A stretch of 7,094 bases of DNA from Azoarcus sp. (GTDB lineage Bacteria > Pseudomonadota > Gammaproteobacteria > Burkholderiales > Rhodocyclaceae), in the NCBI GenBank assembly GCA_031258035.1, contig JAIRNL010000161.1, positions 1 to 7,094 of the forward strand. Direction: 5' to 3'. The notes beneath the pieces are model-generated. The model did no database searches. It saw only the letters and a program-made list of their open reading frames with translations, and was not told the origin of the DNA. Below, one piece after another: positions 1 through 6,031 of this stretch. Every line of letters begins with the position of its first letter. The stretch's first letter is position 1. A program made the position numbers and the translations under genes.

Positions 1-4
1 TAAC

Positions 5-1180
5 TCAACACAGGAAAATTTGCAGCAGGTCGTTGAGAAAGCGCCGGCCTTGCGCCGTCGGGCGCAGACGGCCGGGCGTGGAATCGAGCAGCCCGCGCGC
101 GCGGGCCGTGGACACGCCGGCGGCAATGGCGGACGGCGAGAGGCCGGTACGCGCGCTGAACAGGCTCTCGGGGACGCCGGCGGCAAGGCGCAGGGCGTTC
201 ATCATGAATTCGAACGGCAGTTCCGCCGCGCCCACCGTGCGCCGCGCCTGGATGAAATCGCCGCGCGCCGCGCCTTCGAGGTAGCGGGCCGGGTGTTTGT
301 GGCGGGCTTCGCGCACCACGCCTCCGGGGGTCGTGATCTTGCCGTGCGCGCCGGGGCCGAGGCCGAGATAGTCGCCGAATCTCCAGTAGTTGAGGTTGTG
401 CCGGCATTGTTGGCCGGGGCGGGCGAAGGCGGAGATTTCGTAGTGCTCGAACCCGGCGGCAGCCAGCCGCGCTTCGATCGCTTCTTGTATGTCGGCGGCG
501 GTGTCGTCGTCGGGGAGGGCGGGCGGGTTGCGGGCGAACGGGGTGTTGGGTTCGAGGGTGAGGTGGTAACAGGAGAGGTGGCCCGCGCCGAAAGCCAGCG
601 CCGTTTCGAGATCAGCCAGCGCCATGGCGGGCGTCTGGCTGGGGAGCGCGTACATCAGGTCGAGGTTGACGCGCTCGAAATGGGAGAGGGCGGCCACTAC
701 CGCCCGGCGCGCGCCGTCGCCGTCGTGGATGCGGCCGATGCGGACGAGCATGTCGTCGTCGAAGCTCTGGATGCCGAGCGAGAGGCGATTGATGCCGGCG
801 GCGCGGTATTCGCCGAAGCGCGCGGTCTCCACGGTGCCGGGGTTGGCTTCGAGGGTGATTTCGGCCCCGGGCGCGAGCGGCAGGCGGGCGCGCAGGGTGT
901 CGAGCAGTTTTTCCAGCACCGGCGGCGGCAGCAGGCTGGGGGTGCCGCCGCCGATGAAAATGCTGTGGATGCGCCGTCCCCGGATGCGCGGCAGCGCCGC
1001 GTCGAGGTCGGCGATCACGGCGTCGCGCCAGCGCGCGGCGGGGATGTCGCCGCCGCGCGGCGCGTGTGAATTGAAGTCGCAATAGGGGCATTTGCGCACG
1101 CACCAGGGAAAGTGGATGTAGAGCGCAAGCGGGGGGAGGCAGGGGGGCATGGAGGCGGGCCGTCCGGTGTTTCCCGGCAT
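5..1180 (-). CDS. hemW: HemW, radical SAM heme chaperone (oxygen-independent coproporphyrinogen oxidase-like)
   Basis: The 391-residue protein is a complete HemW. Seen in sequence: the radical-SAM cluster motif CVRKCPYC (C27, C31, C34) followed by DFNSH. The phenylalanine after the third cysteine separates HemW from true HemN, which has a fourth cysteine there. Further motifs are GGGTPS (77-82), LEANPG (110-115), NRLSLGIQSF (131-140), HYEISAFARPG (246-256) and HNLNYWR (261-267), then a C-terminal winged-helix-like region (about 310-385). In the known family, HemW binds heme and a 4Fe-4S cluster and delivers heme to respiratory proteins in the cytoplasm; it is not a coproporphyrinogen oxidase, although it is often annotated as one. 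It lies 15 nt downstream of the SDR gene and is probably cotranscribed with it. No clear Shine-Dalgarno precedes the ATG at 1180, and the in-frame ATG at 1150 (M11) is an equally possible start. Confidence 0.95.
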   Translation of the reverse strand: MPGNTGRPASMPPCLPPLALYIHFPWCVRKCPYCDFNSHAPRGGDIPAARWRDAVIADLDAALPRIRGRRIHSIFIGGGTPSLLPPPVLEKLLDTLRARLPLAPGAEITLEANPGTVETARFGEYRAAGINRLSLGIQSFDDDMLVRIGRIHDGDGARRAVVAALSHFERVNLDLMYALPSQTPAMALADLETALAFGAGHLSCYHLTLEPNTPFARNPPALPDDDTAADIQEAIEARLAAAGFEHYEISAFARPGQQCRHNLNYWRFGDYLGLGPGAHGKITTPGGVVREARHKHPARYLEGAARGDFIQARRTVGAAELPFEFMMNALRLAAGVPESLFSARTGLSPSAIAAGVSTARARGLLDSTPGRLRPTAQGRRFLNDLLQIFLC

Positions 1181-1195
1181 GGCGAAGGGGGCGGC

Positions 1196-2095
1196 TCAGC
1201 AGGCGTCGATTGCCGCCATTGCCTGCGCCACGGTTGGGTGGCGCAGGCGAAAGCCGAGTTCGTGGCCGAGGCGTTGGTTGTCGATCCGGCGCGATTCTTT
1301 CATGAACGACAGTGCTGACGGGGACAGGCGCGCAGCCAGTTCCGCCCACGGCAGCCGCGGCGGGCGCGGCAGGCCGCAGGCTTCGGCTATGAGGTCGAAG
1401 TATTCGCCCACGGGCAGGCGGCTGTCGTCGACGGCGTTATACACGCGCCCGGCGCGGGCGCGAAACAGGGCCGTTACCGCGAGACGGGCAAGGTCATCGG
1501 CGTGGATGTGGCTGGTGAAAACCGGGTCGGCGGGGACGGGATCGCCGCGCGCGAGACGTTCGATGGGCAGACGGTCGGCGGCGTAGATGCCCGGCGCGCG
1601 CAATACCGCCACCGCAACCCGGCGGCGGCGGCCGAAAGCGCGCAGGCGATGTTCGGCATCGAGCCGGCGGCGCGCGCGCGCGTTCGATGCCCGACAGGGA
1701 TGGGTTTCGTCGATGAGCGCGCCGGCACAATCGCCATAAACGCCTGTCGTACTTATGTATATGAGTCGCTGTGGTAGACTGCCGCGGCTGCCGAGAGCGG
1801 CCAGGAGATGACGGGTGCGTGGGTCTTTTTCGTGTTGCGGATCGCCTCGCGCGTCGGTTTCCGTCGTCGCGGGAGGCGGGGCGAAGTGCAGCACCGCGTC
1901 GGCGATACCCGCCAGCCTCGCCAGGCTGCGACGGTCGTCGAGGTTTCCGTGCAGCGGTACCGCGCCGAGCGCGCGCACGGCGGCCATCGCCTGGGAGCGG
2001 CGCACGAGGGCGAACACGCGAAAACGGGACACGAGAAGGAGTATCGCGCGCCGCGCGATGTCGCCGCAACCAACCACGAGAATTCTTTTCATCAT
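1196..2095 (-). CDS. Atypical SDR / NAD-dependent epimerase-dehydratase family protein (YeeZ-like)
   Basis: A 299-residue cytoplasmic protein with a Rossmann fold. The nucleotide-binding loop is VVGCGDIARR (7-16), followed by alternating beta-alpha segments, LIYISTTGVYGD (111-122) at the usual SDR active-site position, and the C-terminal ESRRIDNQRL (267-276) with a GFRL strand, which resembles the conserved C-terminus of the YeeZ-like group. The canonical YxxxK catalytic pair is incomplete: Y120 is present but residue 124 is Ala. This fits an atypical SDR, so epimerase activity should not be assumed. Substrate is unknown. In-frame TGA lies at 2104-2102, so the start must be ATG 2095 or the adjacent ATG 2092; homologs commonly begin MKRI, which would favour 2092. 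The only GGAG upstream (2115-2112) is 16 nt from the start, so initiation signals are weak. The gene is first in a probable unit with hemW and diverges from the flavin reductase gene. Confidence 0.85.
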   Translation of the reverse strand: MMKRILVVGCGDIARRAILLLVSRFRVFALVRRSQAMAAVRALGAVPLHGNLDDRRSLARLAGIADAVLHFAPPPATTETDARGDPQHEKDPRTRHLLAALGSRGSLPQRLIYISTTGVYGDCAGALIDETHPCRASNARARRRLDAEHRLRAFGRRRRVAVAVLRAPGIYAADRLPIERLARGDPVPADPVFTSHIHADDLARLAVTALFRARAGRVYNAVDDSRLPVGEYFDLIAEACGLPRPPRLPWAELAARLSPSALSFMKESRRIDNQRLGHELGFRLRHPTVAQAMAAIDAC

Positions 2096-2096
2096 G
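2093..2096. promoter_or_regulatory. Shared CATG: overlapping divergent start codons
   Basis: The palindrome CATG holds the ATG of the plus-strand flavin reductase (2094-2096) and, read on the other strand, the ATG of the SDR gene (2095-2093). The two coding regions therefore leave no intergenic space, and each gene's leader and promoter must lie inside the other's coding sequence. If the SDR protein instead starts at 2092, one base separates the starts and the conclusion is unchanged. Confidence 0.75.
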
Positions 2097-3119
2097 TCAT
2101 ATCACATTCAACTCCGGCCCGGCAGCCAGACGTTTACCGCCGACGACGATCATACCTTGCTCGACGCGGCGCTGGCCGCCGGCCTCGCGCTGCCTTATGG
2201 CTGTCGTACCGGCGTCTGTGGCGCCTGCAAGGGCAAGGTCGTCCAGGGGCGGGTCGAACTGGGCGCTTATGGGGAGCACGCCCTGCCAGCGACCGAACGC
2301 GATGACGGTCATGCCCTGCTTTGCTGCGCGCGGGCGCGCTCCGATCTCGTGCTCGAAATTTCCGCCCCGGCACAGATCGCGGACAAGCCAGCCAGGAAGT
2401 TGCCGTGCCGCGTGAGCCGGCTCGAACGCCTTGCCGAAGACGTGATGCGGGTCGATCTGCAATTGCCGGCCGACGAGTCTTTCACCTTCCGCGCCGGACA
2501 ATATGTCGACATCGTGCTGGAGGATGGCCAGCGCCGCAGTTTTTCCATCGCCAACGCGCCTTGCGAACAGGGCCATCTCGAACTGCACATCCGCCGCATT
2601 CCCGGCGGCCGTTTCACCGGGCATGTGTTCGATGGCATGCGGGTGCGCGACATCCTGCGCATCGAAGGCCCGCATGGGGGCTTCTATCTGCATGAGGACA
2701 GCGAGCGCCCCGTGGTGATGATCGGCGGCGGCACCGGCTTCGCCCCGCTCAAGGGGATTGTCGAGCATGCGATCCATATCGGTTTCAGGCCGCCGATCAC
2801 GCTTTATTGGGGCGCACGCACGCCCGCCGGACTATACCTGCACGAAACGGCACAAAGTTGGCAGTCCATGCTGCCGGGTTTCCGCTACATTCCAGTCGTC
2901 TCCGACGCTCGCCCGGAGGACGGCTGGACGCAACGGCGGGGACTGGTGCATGAGGCGGTGCTGGCTGACTTCGCCGATCTGTCGCGGTACGAGGTGTATG
3001 CGTGCGGTTCGCCGCCGATGATCGAGACTGTCCGCGACAGTTTCATGCGCGAGCGCAATCTCGCCGCCAAGGCATTCCACGCCGACGCTTTTACTTTTGC
3101 CGCCGTCCCGTCAGCCTAG
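2094..3119 (+). CDS. 2Fe-2S ferredoxin-fused NAD(P)H:flavin reductase (usually annotated CDP-6-deoxy-delta-3,4-glucoseen reductase)
   Basis: A 341-residue electron-transfer flavoprotein with three modules in order. The N-terminal plant-type ferredoxin domain (1-90) has cluster cysteines C37, C42, C45 and C77 or C78 (CRTGVCGAC then LLCC). The FAD-binding beta-barrel (about 103-200) has RRSFSIAN (147-154). The NAD(P)-binding domain (about 205-335) has GGGTGFAPLK (211-220), CGSPPMI (304-310) and a C-terminal AFHADAFTF. The family passes electrons from NAD(P)H through FAD to the 2Fe-2S centre and on to a partner. The usual database name comes from AscD/RfbI of dideoxysugar synthesis, but no CDP-sugar gene is present here, so the physiological acceptor is unknown. 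The start at 2094 is chosen because the ferredoxin domain begins immediately and related proteins start MSYxV; the open frame extends upstream to 1815 but that part is antisense to the SDR gene. No strong Shine-Dalgarno is seen. The next gene starts 10 nt after the stop and is probably cotranscribed. Confidence 0.92.
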   Translation: MSYHIQLRPGSQTFTADDDHTLLDAALAAGLALPYGCRTGVCGACKGKVVQGRVELGAYGEHALPATERDDGHALLCCARARSDLVLEISAPAQIADKPARKLPCRVSRLERLAEDVMRVDLQLPADESFTFRAGQYVDIVLEDGQRRSFSIANAPCEQGHLELHIRRIPGGRFTGHVFDGMRVRDILRIEGPHGGFYLHEDSERPVVMIGGGTGFAPLKGIVEHAIHIGFRPPITLYWGARTPAGLYLHETAQSWQSMLPGFRYIPVVSDARPEDGWTQRRGLVHEAVLADFADLSRYEVYACGSPPMIETVRDSFMRERNLAAKAFHADAFTFAAVPSA

Positions 3120-3129
3120 GATTGAACCG

Positions 3130-4266
3130 ATGCGCCAAGTCGCCCTGTTTACCCGAGAACCTGTTGTCAACAAAAAACGGGCGATTACCGCCAACCGGCT
3201 GATCGCGCATGGCCCCAGCGTGGCTTCGGTGGTCGAAACGCTCGGCGCCGTCGGCGACTACTGGCCGGAGCAATACCCGGTGTTCCTCAGCCTCGGCCGT
3301 CTCGTCCCCACGCCCGAATTGATGGCCTGGCAGGCGCCACCCAATGTACACATCGAAATCCCGGCGCAGACCCTCGGCCATCCCCAGACCCAGGCGCTGC
3401 TGTTGCAGCTCCAGGAAGCCGGCATCGGCATGTGCCTGACCTGGTTTACCGCGGGCGCGGCGCTGCCGCCGGAGGTGAACTGGCGTTTCGTGCTCATCGA
3501 CGGACGCAAGAATCCGACGCCTGACGGCTCCCCGGGCCTGAGCCTCGCCTGGGGACTCCCCGATGTGGCCGCGTTCAGGCAAGCGGTCGCCGCCGGCTAC
3601 GACGGCGCTTCTGGCTGGTTCTTCCTGCACGGCACGACGCCGGCGAAGGAGCTGTCGCCCAATCATGCCCAGATCATCCGCCTGCTCAACATGGTGCGCA
3701 GCAATGGGGAAATCCGCGACATCGAAAATGTGCTGAAGCAGGACGTGGCCTTGTCGTACAAGCTGTTGCGCTACATCAATTCCGCCGGCTTCGGGCTGAT
3801 GGTCGAAATCCAGTCGTTCCGCCACGCGGTCAGTATTCTCGGTTACGACAAGCTCCACAAATGGCTGTCGCTGCTCCTGGTGACAGCCAGCCGCGATCCG
3901 GGCGCGCCGGCGATGGTGCAGACCGCCATCGCCCGCGGACGCTTCATGGAGCAGATCGGCGCCGGTTTTTTCGACGAATCGGGTTGCGGCAACTTGTTCA
4001 TCACCGGCGCGTTCTCGATGCTGGGCATCCTGCTCGGCACTTCGATGGAGGTGCTGTTCGAAGAAATGTCGCTGCCCGAACCGATCACCGACGCCCTGCT
4101 CCACGGCGAAGGCGACTACGCGCCATTCCTGCATCTGGCTCGCGCCTGCGAGAGTTTCGATCCCGGCGCGCTCATCAAGGCGGCCAACGAGCTGCAGGTC
4201 ATGCCGGAGCAGATCAACCTCGCGCAACTGGCTGCGCTCGGTTTCGCCGACAGCCTGCAAGCCTGA
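3130..4266 (+). CDS. HDOD domain protein with degenerate EAL-like N-terminus (YuxH-type)
   Basis: A 378-residue protein. The C-terminal HDOD domain (about 175-375) is recognisable from the run starting LSYKLLRYINSAG (208-220), continuing with SFRHAVSILGYDKLHKWLSLLL (229-250) and FITGAFSMLGILLG (290-303), typical of the EAL-HDOD group. The N-terminal half (1-170) has the layout of an EAL barrel, ending GWFFLHG (162-168) where EAL proteins carry their final strand, but no ExL signature or metal-binding acidic cluster is visible. It is therefore expected to be inactive as a c-di-GMP phosphodiesterase. HDOD proteins act as cytoplasmic signalling or scaffold proteins without the HD metal site; a specific role cannot be given. 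The start at 3130 is supported by AGGA at 3118-3121, overlapping the stop of the upstream gene with 8 nt spacing. An in-frame ATG at 3097 would overlap the reductase and has weaker support. Confidence 0.9.
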   Translation: MRQVALFTREPVVNKKRAITANRLIAHGPSVASVVETLGAVGDYWPEQYPVFLSLGRLVPTPELMAWQAPPNVHIEIPAQTLGHPQTQALLLQLQEAGIGMCLTWFTAGAALPPEVNWRFVLIDGRKNPTPDGSPGLSLAWGLPDVAAFRQAVAAGYDGASGWFFLHGTTPAKELSPNHAQIIRLLNMVRSNGEIRDIENVLKQDVALSYKLLRYINSAGFGLMVEIQSFRHAVSILGYDKLHKWLSLLLVTASRDPGAPAMVQTAIARGRFMEQIGAGFFDESGCGNLFITGAFSMLGILLGTSMEVLFEEMSLPEPITDALLHGEGDYAPFLHLARACESFDPGALIKAANELQVMPEQINLAQLAALGFADSLQA

Positions 4267-4292
4267 CGCTCCGCCACGGGCGGCGGCAAAGG

Positions 4293-4330
4293 AAAAGCCG
4301 GCCGCGTACGAAACGCGCCGGCTTTTTCTT
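4293..4330. terminator. Bidirectional intrinsic terminator between convergent genes
   Basis: AAAAGCCGGC (4293-4302) pairs perfectly with GCCGGCTTTT (4317-4326) around a 14-nt loop that can add a short GCG/CGC helix. On the plus strand the stem is followed by TTTTTCTT, which would end the reductase-HDOD transcript 27 nt after the HDOD stop. On the minus strand the stem is followed by TTTTCC, so it can also end the cytochrome transcript coming the other way. Confidence 0.85.
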
Positions 4331-4368
4331 GTCGTTTCCGCCCGGCCGTGCGGCTCGGGAGGCGGCGG

Positions 4369-4671
4369 TCACTTCAACGACAGAATCCACTTCACCAGTA
4401 TTTTCGCTTCCTCTGGCGTCACCTTGTTGGGCGTCATCGGAATCGGCCCCCAGACGCCAGAGCCGCCCTTGAGCACCTTGTCGGCGAGCTTGTCGACCGC
4501 GTCCGCCTGTTTGGCGTACTTGGCGGCGACATCCTTGTAGGCGGGGCCGATCAGTTTTGCATCGACCTTGTGGCAGGCCGTACAGCCCTTGGCCTTGGCC
4601 ATGTCTTCGGAAGCAAGGGCGGGGGCGGAAAGAAGCCCGGCGGCAAACGCAACAGCAACAATCGCTTTCAT
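4369..4671 (-). CDS. Periplasmic class I cytochrome c (c551/c8-like)
   Basis: A 100-residue precursor. A Sec signal peptide (1-20: MKAIVA, hydrophobic core, then ALA before SED) gives a mature protein of about 80 residues, the usual size of the cytochrome c551/c8 group. Heme attachment is CTACH (C30, C33, H34 as proximal ligand), and M79 in GPIPMTPN is the expected distal methionine ligand. The C-terminal helix EEAKILVKWILSLK packs on the N-terminal helix in this fold. Family role: soluble electron shuttle in the periplasm, from the bc1 complex to terminal oxidases or denitrification enzymes; the partner here is not shown. The start is supported by GAGGT (4685-4681) with 9 nt spacing. The gene is single, convergent with the HDOD gene. 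Upstream minus-strand sequence is AT-rich (TAATATTCG, TTTTTACACC) but I cannot assign a promoter or an FNR site with confidence. Confidence 0.95.
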   Translation of the reverse strand: MKAIVAVAFAAGLLSAPALASEDMAKAKGCTACHKVDAKLIGPAYKDVAAKYAKQADAVDKLADKVLKGGSGVWGPIPMTPNKVTPEEAKILVKWILSLK

Positions 4672-4778
4672 AGGGTGATCACCTCATGATAATGGTGTAA
4701 AAAGCCGGACGAATATTACGCCAAGTGCGGGCGATTGCCTATCCGGGAACCCCCCATATCATGAAAAATATCGTGCCG

Positions 4779-4826
4779 GGCGCCGGAAACCCGCTCTGCT
4801 GCCGCGAAAGCCCGGTTGCCGGCGCC
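4779..4826 (-). terminator. Possible terminator of the small-protein/amidotransferase unit
   Basis: GGCGCCGG and CCGGCGCC form a perfect 8-bp inverted repeat (4819-4826 with 4779-4786) separated by 32 nt, beginning 7 nt after the amidotransferase stop on the minus strand. The interior can pair further (ACCG with CGGGT). A T-rich stretch, ATATTTTTC, follows only after about 8 intervening bases. The long loop and displaced T-run make this a weak intrinsic terminator; it could instead be an mRNA 3' stabilising hairpin. Confidence 0.4.
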
Positions 4827-4833
4827 TCGTCCG

Positions 4834-5595
4834 TCATCCGAGTGTCTCTTTTCCGCCGTCCGCCAGCCAGATCCGCTCGACGAAACGCCGCAGGATTACC
4901 CGTGCGTGGGGCGCATCGGCCGCCTCGGCGCGATGCGCCGCCGGATTGCCCTGCGCCTTTTCTTTCGTCAGGATATCCGCCATGACCTCGCCGCTGAATT
5001 CCGGATGGAACTGCGTGCTCCACACCATCGGGCCATAGCGCAGGATCTGGTGCGGATCGTGCGCCGATCCAGCCAGCGACTCCGCCCCTTTCGGCAGTTC
5101 CGCCACGGTCTGCGCGTGGAAGAGATTCGCCGCGCAGCGCGACGGGATCCCGTCCAGCAGCGGTTCCCGCGCCGCGTTCGGGTGCAGCGATATTTCGTGC
5201 GTTCCCAGTTCCAGCCCCGCCGGGTGATCCTCGACCACGCCGCCCAGGGCGTGCGCGAGCAACTGGTGGCCGTAGCACACGCCGAAAACCGGTAATGCCG
5301 CATCCAGCGCCGCGCGCAGCCACCCGGCGGCGGCCTCGCTCCACGGCAGGCGGTCTGTCACCATCGCATCCGATCCCGTCACCAGCACCCCGGCGTAAAA
5401 GCGGGGGCTGTCGGGGCGCTCGCCCCGTTCCACGTGCGCGCGCCGCACCAGACGGCGCGCCTCCAGCGCCTCCAGTCCGCAGGCGCGGATGAACATGCGG
5501 TCGTAATCGCCGTATTTTCGCTGTATCGCCTCGGAGGCGCTGCCGGTCTGCAAAATCAGGATCGGCCGGGAGGTCGTCGTTTCCCGCGCGCTCAT
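4834..5595 (-). CDS. Class I glutamine amidotransferase (GMP synthase GATase-like, stand-alone)
   Basis: A 253-residue protein with a class I glutaminase fold. Nucleophile C107 lies in FGVCYGHQLLAHALGG (104-119), and the catalytic His and Glu are H197 and E199 in QFHPEF (195-200). Other landmarks are PILILQTG at the N-terminus, GVLVTGSDAMV (69-79) at the oxyanion loop and GTHEISLHP (131-139). The synthase half of GuaA is absent, so it belongs to the stand-alone GATase1_GMP_synthase-like group. Such proteins hydrolyse glutamine or gamma-glutamyl amides for an often unknown acceptor. The frame stays open to 5862, but the domain begins right after the ATG at 5595. That ATG overlaps the stop of the upstream small gene as ATGA (5595-5592) and has no good Shine-Dalgarno of its own, indicating translational coupling. 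Substrate is not deducible. Confidence 0.88.
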   Translation of the reverse strand: MSARETTTSRPILILQTGSASEAIQRKYGDYDRMFIRACGLEALEARRLVRRAHVERGERPDSPRFYAGVLVTGSDAMVTDRLPWSEAAAGWLRAALDAALPVFGVCYGHQLLAHALGGVVEDHPAGLELGTHEISLHPNAAREPLLDGIPSRCAANLFHAQTVAELPKGAESLAGSAHDPHQILRYGPMVWSTQFHPEFSGEVMADILTKEKAQGNPAAHRAEAADAPHARVILRRFVERIWLADGGKETLG

Positions 5596-5765
5596 TTGCA
5601 ATGCGGCAATCCGTGCCGCCCGATGAAATCGACGATCGCCTCCAGCTTCTCGCCGCTTTTCATGTTGCCGACGTCGATGCCAGCGTCGATCTTGTTGGTG
5701 GCCGGCAGCCAGGGGCGGGCGATGCCGACGCGCAAGGGCCGCGTAATGCTTCCGGAAGAAGCCAT
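5592..5765 (-). CDS. Small unknown protein (57 aa), coupled to the amidotransferase
   Basis: This short gene encodes 57 residues (58 if ATG 5768 is used), starting MASSGSITRPLRVG and ending FIGRHGLPHCK. I do not recognise the family. It has no signal peptide or membrane segment. The middle, NKIDAGIDVGNMKSGEKLEAIVDFIGRH written in part (NKIDAGIDVG, KSGEKLEAIVDFI), looks like a folded domain ending in an amphipathic helix, with H56 absent but HCK (55-57) closing the protein. Supporting evidence for a real gene: strong Shine-Dalgarno GAGGAGG (5776-5770) placed 4 nt before ATG 5765; an in-frame stop (TAG 5795-5793) bounding the start; high GC at third positions like its neighbours; and a 4-nt ATGA overlap with the amidotransferase gene. 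The second ATG is preferred because the first is only 1 nt from the Shine-Dalgarno. It may be an accessory or substrate-related partner of the amidotransferase; that is inference. Confidence 0.7.
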   Translation of the reverse strand: MASSGSITRPLRVGIARPWLPATNKIDAGIDVGNMKSGEKLEAIVDFIGRHGLPHCK

Positions 5766-5768
5766 CAT

Positions 5769-5793
5769 GCCTCCTCGTTCTAAGAGAGGAGGC
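5769..5793 (-). promoter_or_regulatory. Perfect hairpin containing the ribosome-binding site
   Basis: GCCTCCTC (5769-5776) and GAGGAGGC (5786-5793) are perfect inverse complements around a 9-nt loop. In a minus-strand transcript starting upstream of 5793, the 5' arm (CCUCCUC) pairs with the whole GAGGAGG Shine-Dalgarno of the 57-residue gene, ending one base before ATG 5768. This would lower translation of that gene and, through ATGA coupling, of the amidotransferase. There is no T-run on either side, so it is not an intrinsic terminator. The same repeat gives a GAGGAGG on the plus strand. A CATAAT -10-like hexamer on the minus strand (5800-5795) would start RNA inside the repeat and remove the hairpin, so its presence in RNA is not proven. 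Confidence 0.5.
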
Positions 5794-5797
5794 TATT

Positions 5798-6031
5798 ATG
5801 CCAAAATATCCGCCTTGTGACCGGGAAAGGCGTGTACCGCGCTTCGTTTCGGCTGCCGGCAAAAGCCAAACCAGGCGGCACGCGCTTTACCGTCGGCACG
5901 ACCTGATTTTCCCGGGAGGTCGGAGTCCAGCTAATGTGAATACGAAAAACCCCGAGCGGCAGCCGGGAACCGGCAAGCTGCAAAAGAAGCCCCGGGATGA
6001 AGAAAAATACAGACAAAACTCTTGGAAATAG
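5798..6031 (+). CDS. Doubtful small ORF (77 aa) with strong ribosome-binding site
   Basis: An open frame beginning MPKYPPCDRERR and ending KYRQNSWK, rich in Arg, Lys and Pro, without hydrophobic core, signal peptide or recognisable motif. In its favour: GAGGAGG (5786-5792) lies 5 nt before the ATG, an ideal arrangement, and a weak hairpin with a following T-run begins at its stop codon. Against it: the Shine-Dalgarno is simply the other arm of the inverted repeat that serves the minus-strand gene, third positions do not show the strong GC bias of neighbouring genes, and the composition looks like translated spacer. It could be a leader peptide, an ORF overlapping a structured RNA, or nothing. 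Confidence 0.18.
   Translation: MPKYPPCDRERRVPRFVSAAGKSQTRRHALYRRHDLIFPGGRSPANVNTKNPERQPGTGKLQKKPRDEEKYRQNSWK

Noticed and set aside
20..1069. Long plus-strand open frame (349 codons) opposite hemW
   Set aside because: It lies wholly antisense to a clear HemW, is dominated by Ala, Gly, Arg, Glu and Val as expected from a GC-rich complement, and has no motif.
1815..2093. N-terminal extension of the flavin reductase
   Set aside because: The 93 extra residues are antisense to the SDR gene and look like random basic sequence; the ferredoxin domain starts right at ATG 2094.
3091..4260. Long minus-strand open frame (389 codons) covering the HDOD gene
   Set aside because: It mirrors the HDOD coding frame almost exactly; its composition is that of the complement of a GC-rich gene and it runs across the stop of the upstream gene.
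5596..5862. N-terminal extension of the amidotransferase (89 residues)
   Set aside because: It is Arg/His-rich without structure, overlaps the small 57-residue gene in another frame, and the conserved domain starts after ATG 5595.
5850..5985. c-di-GMP-I (GEMM) riboswitch, suggested by GGCAAAAGCC and a GGCAGCCGGG segment
   Set aside because: The order and spacing of the conserved blocks do not match, the GCAAAGCC core is missing, and the downstream gene begins more than 250 nt away behind its own promoter.
5780..6016. Minus-strand open frame (78 codons) in the spacer, starting MSVFFFIPG
   Set aside because: The hydrophobic start looks like a signal peptide, but no ribosome-binding site is evident and the rest resembles translated spacer; it overlaps the possible structured region.
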